Shown in pieces: positions 5,800-9,146 of a stretch of 9,146 nt of DNA (position 1 is the stretch's first letter; every line of letters begins with the position of its first letter). Origin of the DNA: JBATBW01 sp049662565 (GTDB lineage: Bacteria > Bacillota_I > Bacilli_A > Erysipelotrichales > Erysipelotrichaceae); the NCBI GenBank assembly GCA_049662565.1, contig JBATBW010000112.1, positions 1 to 9,146 on the forward strand, in the 5' to 3' direction. The translations under genes were made by a program, and so were the position numbers. The notes below the pieces were generated by a model. The model was not told the origin of the DNA. It was given only the letters and a program-made list of their open reading frames with translations, and ran no database searches.

Positions 5800-7557
5800 T
5801 TAATTATTATGAATATATTCAAATACCTTGAGACCTATTTTATCCCCAATAACTAACTGAATATCCTTCACATCAGCCTTCAATAAATTATCATAAGTCG
5901 AAAACTTACTAACCAATTTCTCTTTACGCGCATTTTTAATAAAAGGAATATTCATAAATTGTGAAGCCGTTTGCTGTTTTTTTCTTAGTAATTGATGATA
6001 ACTAATCGCATAACGATGCACCTCATCTTGCATTTGTACCAACAAAAAATACAAATTACTCTTTTTATCTAAAGAAAACTCTATTAAATCCTCATTAATT
6101 AACTTAGAAGTTTCATGATGATTATCCTTTGACAACCCTAAAATCATTATATCTAATTCTAATTCCTTTTTAACTCTTTTCGCAACATTAATTTGATTAA
6201 CACCACCATCGACAATCAATATATCACATAAAGGACGATCATTCTTTAACACTGATAAATAATGACGATATAAAGCTTCGTACATCGAAGCTAAATCATC
6301 TTGAAAATCATTCAACTTAAAACGACGATACATATTAGGCGATTTTACCCCATCAATAAATACCACCATCCCACTAACATTATTAGTCCCACTAATATGT
6401 GAATTGTCAAATAATTCAATATGATGTGTACGATTATTAACCATCAAATTTAGTTCCTGTATGCCTAAAGTCGTAATTGTATCTTGTTTCAATAACACCC
6501 CTATTTGATATTCCAAATATTCTTTCGCATTAGCGAAAGCCTTATCTAATAAAGCTTTCTTTTGTCCTTTATACACCTTAATTACTTTTACATTTAAAAC
6601 ACTAGATAGTAATTCATCATCAAAAGAAGCACCTACTAACAATTTAGTCGCAACTTCATATTTTAAATAGTATTGCATTAAAAAAGTTGTGACAATGTCT
6701 TCGACATCACCAATTATTGGATAGACCTTATTAATAGTATTGATTAAAATACCACCTCTAACATTTAAGATACTAAAACCGATATAACCATTACTAACAT
6801 AATAATTAATGACATCTACATCATTAATATCCTTTAAAACTATTTGTTGTTTATCATTAAAATAATCAATAGCTTGTAAATAATCTTTATATTTCTTGGC
6901 CAATTCAAAATTTAAAGAACTACTAGCATCATTCATTTTGTCCAATAAATAATTAGTCAATATTTGATCTTTATTATGCATATAATCAATAGCTTCTTTA
7001 ATCATTAATTGGTATTTCTTTTCATCAATACCTTCTTCACACATACCCAAACATTGATTCAAATGAAAATATAAACACTTCTTCTTCCCTTTTTCATTAA
7101 CACATTTCTTTAAAGGAAAAATTTCATTAATCAATTGTACAACCAAATTAGCATATGTCGCATTAGGAAAAGGACCAAAATATTGTGCTTTTTGGTCTTT
7201 TTTTAAATCCCGATTAATTACTATTCTCGGATACCTTTCATTAGTAACCTTAATATATGGATAAGACTTATCATCCATATACATAATATTATAACGCGGC
7301 TTATATTTCTTAATTAAATTATATTCCAACAATAAAGCTTCTTTTTCACTAGTAGTAATCATAAATTCAAAATCCACAATGTTACTAACTAATTTAGTCG
7401 TCTTATAATCATGAACCCCAACAAAATATTGGTTAACTCGTTTACGTAAATTAATTGCTTTACCAACATAAATAACTTTGTCATTTCTATCTTTCATTAA
7501 ATAACAACCAAAAGTTTGGGGTAATGTCTTTAATTTATCTTTTAAAGGTAACAACAC
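5800..7557 (-). CDS. uvrC: Excinuclease ABC subunit C
   Basis: Nuclease subunit of UvrABC nucleotide excision repair; it incises DNA on both sides of a lesion. The 585 residues show an N-terminal GIY-YIG nuclease (GCYLMKD at 17-23, IYVGKAINLRKR at 29-40, catalytic Glu in LLEYN near 78). Four cysteines (C152, C161, C169, C173) sit where the iron-sulfur site of UvrC is reported. A UVR segment (about 203-230) and an RNase H-like 5' nuclease follow (ELFDNSH with D384, IVDGG with D450, DEVHRYAI with H514). The C-terminal helix-hairpin-helix region (about 537-582) is degenerate: IPFIKNARK replaces the usual IPGIGxKR. The start is GTG (7557-7555) with GGAGGAG at 7567-7573, overlapping mutS2 by 23 nt; TTG at 7554 is a less likely start. 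Length is slightly short for UvrC (about 600). Confidence 0.97.
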   Translation of the reverse strand: MLLPLKDKLKTLPQTFGCYLMKDRNDKVIYVGKAINLRKRVNQYFVGVHDYKTTKLVSNIVDFEFMITTSEKEALLLEYNLIKKYKPRYNIMYMDDKSYPYIKVTNERYPRIVINRDLKKDQKAQYFGPFPNATYANLVVQLINEIFPLKKCVNEKGKKKCLYFHLNQCLGMCEEGIDEKKYQLMIKEAIDYMHNKDQILTNYLLDKMNDASSSLNFELAKKYKDYLQAIDYFNDKQQIVLKDINDVDVINYYVSNGYIGFSILNVRGGILINTINKVYPIIGDVEDIVTTFLMQYYLKYEVATKLLVGASFDDELLSSVLNVKVIKVYKGQKKALLDKAFANAKEYLEYQIGVLLKQDTITTLGIQELNLMVNNRTHHIELFDNSHISGTNNVSGMVVFIDGVKSPNMYRRFKLNDFQDDLASMYEALYRHYLSVLKNDRPLCDILIVDGGVNQINVAKRVKKELELDIMILGLSKDNHHETSKLINEDLIEFSLDKKSNLYFLLVQMQDEVHRYAISYHQLLRKKQQTASQFMNIPFIKNARKEKLVSKFSTYDNLLKADVKDIQLVIGDKIGLKVFEYIHNN

Positions 7558-9146
7558 TTACACCAGCTCCTCCGTTACTTAAAGTAGCACTCTCAACCGT
7601 ATTAATATACTTGCGATTCTTCAAATGATTAATAATTGCCTTTCGCAATATACCGCTACCCACACCATGAATAATATTAACACTTGGACAATTATTAACA
7701 ATAGCACTATCAATAAATTTATCAACTTCCATTAATCCTTCTTCAACATTAAGACCAATAACATTTATTTCCATCTTAGGTTTACTCCATATTTTCTTAC
7801 TTACTACACTAACCTTTTTAGGTTGGGGTTTTAGGGCTTTACGAATATTGTTTCTTTTAACTTTCATCGTAACCCCACTCGCATCGACAATAATATCATT
7901 CTTCTTAATAGCTGTAATTGTCCCATATTGAGCAGTTGCGAGAATTTGAATATAGTCCCCAATTTGATAATTAGTATCACTATCTTCTTCCATATCTTTA
8001 TTATCATTTAGTTGTTGAACCTTATTATACACTTCAATACTTTGATGCAATAAAGGTTTATCTAACTTTTTAAAATCTTCTATTAATTGATGAGCTTCTT
8101 CAATCTTAACTCTTAATTCATTTTCCATTTGTTCTTGATACTTATTCAATAAACGTTGCTTTTCTTGATTAAAATTATTTACCAAATGATCATATTCTTT
8201 TTGTTTGGCTTCTAATGAAGATTGAAGTTGTTCAACCTCCATATTTAAAACTGCTTGACGTTGTTTTTCCTTTTCTAATTCATCAATAAGAATTTGACTC
8301 AAAGGTTTATTATCATCAATATATTGTTTAGCCTGATTTAAAATATTTTGATCAATACCATACTTACTCGCAATTTCTAAGGCAAAAGAATTACCGACAA
8401 CATTTTCCAAATATTTATATGTTGGTTGAAGATTATCCAAATCAAATTGCACACTACTAATCATGATATTGTCATATTCATAAGCATAATTCTTAATTTC
8501 ACTATAATGCGTACTTACAATAACATTAGCTTTTAAATAACGTAATCGCTCTAATATCGCTTTCGCAAAAGCATACGCAATTGTCGGATCAGTGCCATTA
8601 CCTAATTCATCAATAACGATTAAAGATTTATTATCAGCATAATCTAAAATTGTTTTAATATTTGTCAAATGCGCCGAAAAAGTCGACAAATTATTTAATA
8701 CACTTTGGTTATCACCAATATCAATTAAGACATGATCAAAATGACCAATCGTGGCCTCTAAAGCAATAATTGGCATTCCACTATATGTTAATAAAACATC
8801 TAAAGATATCAATTTTAAAGTAATACTCTTACCACCAGTATTAGGACCACTAACAATAATAATGTTCTTATCTTTATTTAAATGATAATTATTATAAACA
8901 CATTTAGTAGGATCAATTAAAGGATGCCCCGCTCTTTTTAAATCAATAATCTGTTCATCACTACGATAAATCGCCACAATCGCTTGATACTTATCCATAT
9001 ATATCGCTTTAGCGTACAAACTATCTAAATAGGCAACAGTTTGTAGATTAGCTTTAAACTGCCCTAAAAAACTTCGTAATTTAAGATGCAGCTCTTTTAA
9101 TAATTCATTAAATACGACAACAATTTCTTTTTCAACATCACTAATC
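7535..9146 (-). CDS. mutS2: Endonuclease MutS2 / ribosome-rescue ATPase, 5' end beyond the window
   Basis: MutS-family ATPase with a C-terminal Smr domain. It is linked to suppression of recombination and, in Bacillus, to rescue of collided ribosomes. The last 536 residues are visible; the frame stays open to base 9146, so roughly the first 250 residues of a typical protein of about 785 are missing. The upstream part (ISDVEKEI onwards) matches the family, so the TTG at 9019 is internal. In visible numbering: Walker A GPNTGGKS (100-107), signature LSTFSAHL (153-160), Walker B LIVIDELG (175-182), STHYSE (211-216), a long charged coiled coil (about 282-382), a KOW-like barrel (about 392-437) and the Smr domain (459-536) with HGVGSG (493-498). 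The Smr motif normally LDLRG reads INVIG (460-464). The C-terminus GGAGVSVV is typical. Confidence 0.96.
   Translation of the reverse strand, partial: ISDVEKEIVVVFNELLKELHLKLRSFLGQFKANLQTVAYLDSLYAKAIYMDKYQAIVAIYRSDEQIIDLKRAGHPLIDPTKCVYNNYHLNKDKNIIIVSGPNTGGKSITLKLISLDVLLTYSGMPIIALEATIGHFDHVLIDIGDNQSVLNNLSTFSAHLTNIKTILDYADNKSLIVIDELGNGTDPTIAYAFAKAILERLRYLKANVIVSTHYSEIKNYAYEYDNIMISSVQFDLDNLQPTYKYLENVVGNSFALEIASKYGIDQNILNQAKQYIDDNKPLSQILIDELEKEKQRQAVLNMEVEQLQSSLEAKQKEYDHLVNNFNQEKQRLLNKYQEQMENELRVKIEEAHQLIEDFKKLDKPLLHQSIEVYNKVQQLNDNKDMEEDSDTNYQIGDYIQILATAQYGTITAIKKNDIIVDASGVTMKVKRNNIRKALKPQPKKVSVVSKKIWSKPKMEINVIGLNVEEGLMEVDKFIDSAIVNNCPSVNIIHGVGSGILRKAIINHLKNRKYINTVESATLSNGGAGVSVVTFKR
7567..7573 (-). 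promoter_or_regulatory. uvrC ribosome binding site inside the mutS2 coding sequence
   Basis: GGAGGAG on the minus strand lies nine bases before the uvrC GTG start. The same bases form part of the codons for the Gly-Gly-Ala-Gly stretch at the conserved C-terminus of MutS2. This supports the GTG start and implies translational coupling of the two repair genes. Confidence 0.75.

Larger units (their letters stand above)
1427..9146 (-). other. Six-gene operon mutS2-uvrC-vanY-like-murL-murD-yfcE-like
   Basis: Six consecutive genes on one strand have junctions of -23, +30, -1, -14 and -1 nt. I see no terminator between them and only one poor promoter-like sequence (near 5785). Two junctions are TAATG stop-start overlaps (4886-4890 and 1886-1890), so translation is probably coupled. 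The promoter must lie upstream of the window. The transcript probably reads through tRNA-Arg to the terminator at 1258-1288. Confidence 0.75.

Noticed and set aside
9017..9019. Start of mutS2 at the TTG codon
   Set aside because: The frame stays open to base 9146, and the upstream residues fit the MutS2 family, so this is an internal Leu of a gene cut by the window edge.
1..9146. CRISPR arrays, insertion sequences, phage genes or toxin-antitoxin pairs
   Set aside because: No spaced direct repeats, transposase-like reading frames or paired small genes were seen on either strand.

Overview
The window looks like chromosome from an AT-rich, low-GC, wall-bearing Bacillota relative (Bacilli/Erysipelotrichia-like). 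The evidence is the low GC content, Bacillus-type Shine-Dalgarno sequences (AAGGAGG, AAGGTGAT), the MutS2-UvrC pair, a PPi-dependent phosphofructokinase, and peptidoglycan precursor genes. Every Trp codon I checked in the window's genes is TGG and every visible stop is TAA, so nothing suggests the mycoplasma code (TGA = Trp). Presence of peptidoglycan genes argues against a wall-less mollicute. I cannot assign a genus.

All genes lie on the minus strand, so transcription runs from high to low coordinates. Positions 9146-1427 appear to be one tight operon: mutS2 (5' end outside the window), uvrC (overlaps mutS2 by 23 nt), a membrane-anchored degenerate VanY-like protein (30 nt gap), a MurL-type UDP-MurNAc-L-Ala-L-Glu epimerase (1 nt overlap), a MurD/MurD2-type ligase (14 nt overlap) and a YfcE/MJ0936-type phosphodiesterase (1 nt overlap). 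A tRNA-Arg(UCU) gene with its own promoter follows at 1300-1376 and ends at a strong intrinsic terminator (1258-1288). An AT-rich non-coding gap of about 435 nt, holding several palindromes, separates this from the 5' part of a PPi-dependent phosphofructokinase gene that runs off the left edge.

The most interesting part is the murL-murD pair. In the pathway described in Xanthomonas, MurD2 adds L-glutamate to UDP-MurNAc-L-Ala and MurL then epimerises that residue to D-glutamate, replacing glutamate racemase plus classical MurD. The ligase here has lost the DSKATN-type motif of classical MurD (it reads DSISTIP), and it sits directly behind an apparent MurL. This suggests an L-Glu route to D-Glu in a low-GC Gram-positive lineage. 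The gene just upstream is a VanY-fold protein without recognisable zinc ligands or catalytic residues, so it is probably a pseudo-enzyme with a wall-related binding or regulatory role.

Other points are a clear change in strand composition inside murD, a uvrC ribosome binding site hidden in the codons for the MutS2 C-terminus, degenerate motifs in the UvrC helix-hairpin-helix and the MutS2 Smr domain, and perfect palindromes upstream of the phosphofructokinase gene. I saw no CRISPR array, insertion sequence or phage gene.
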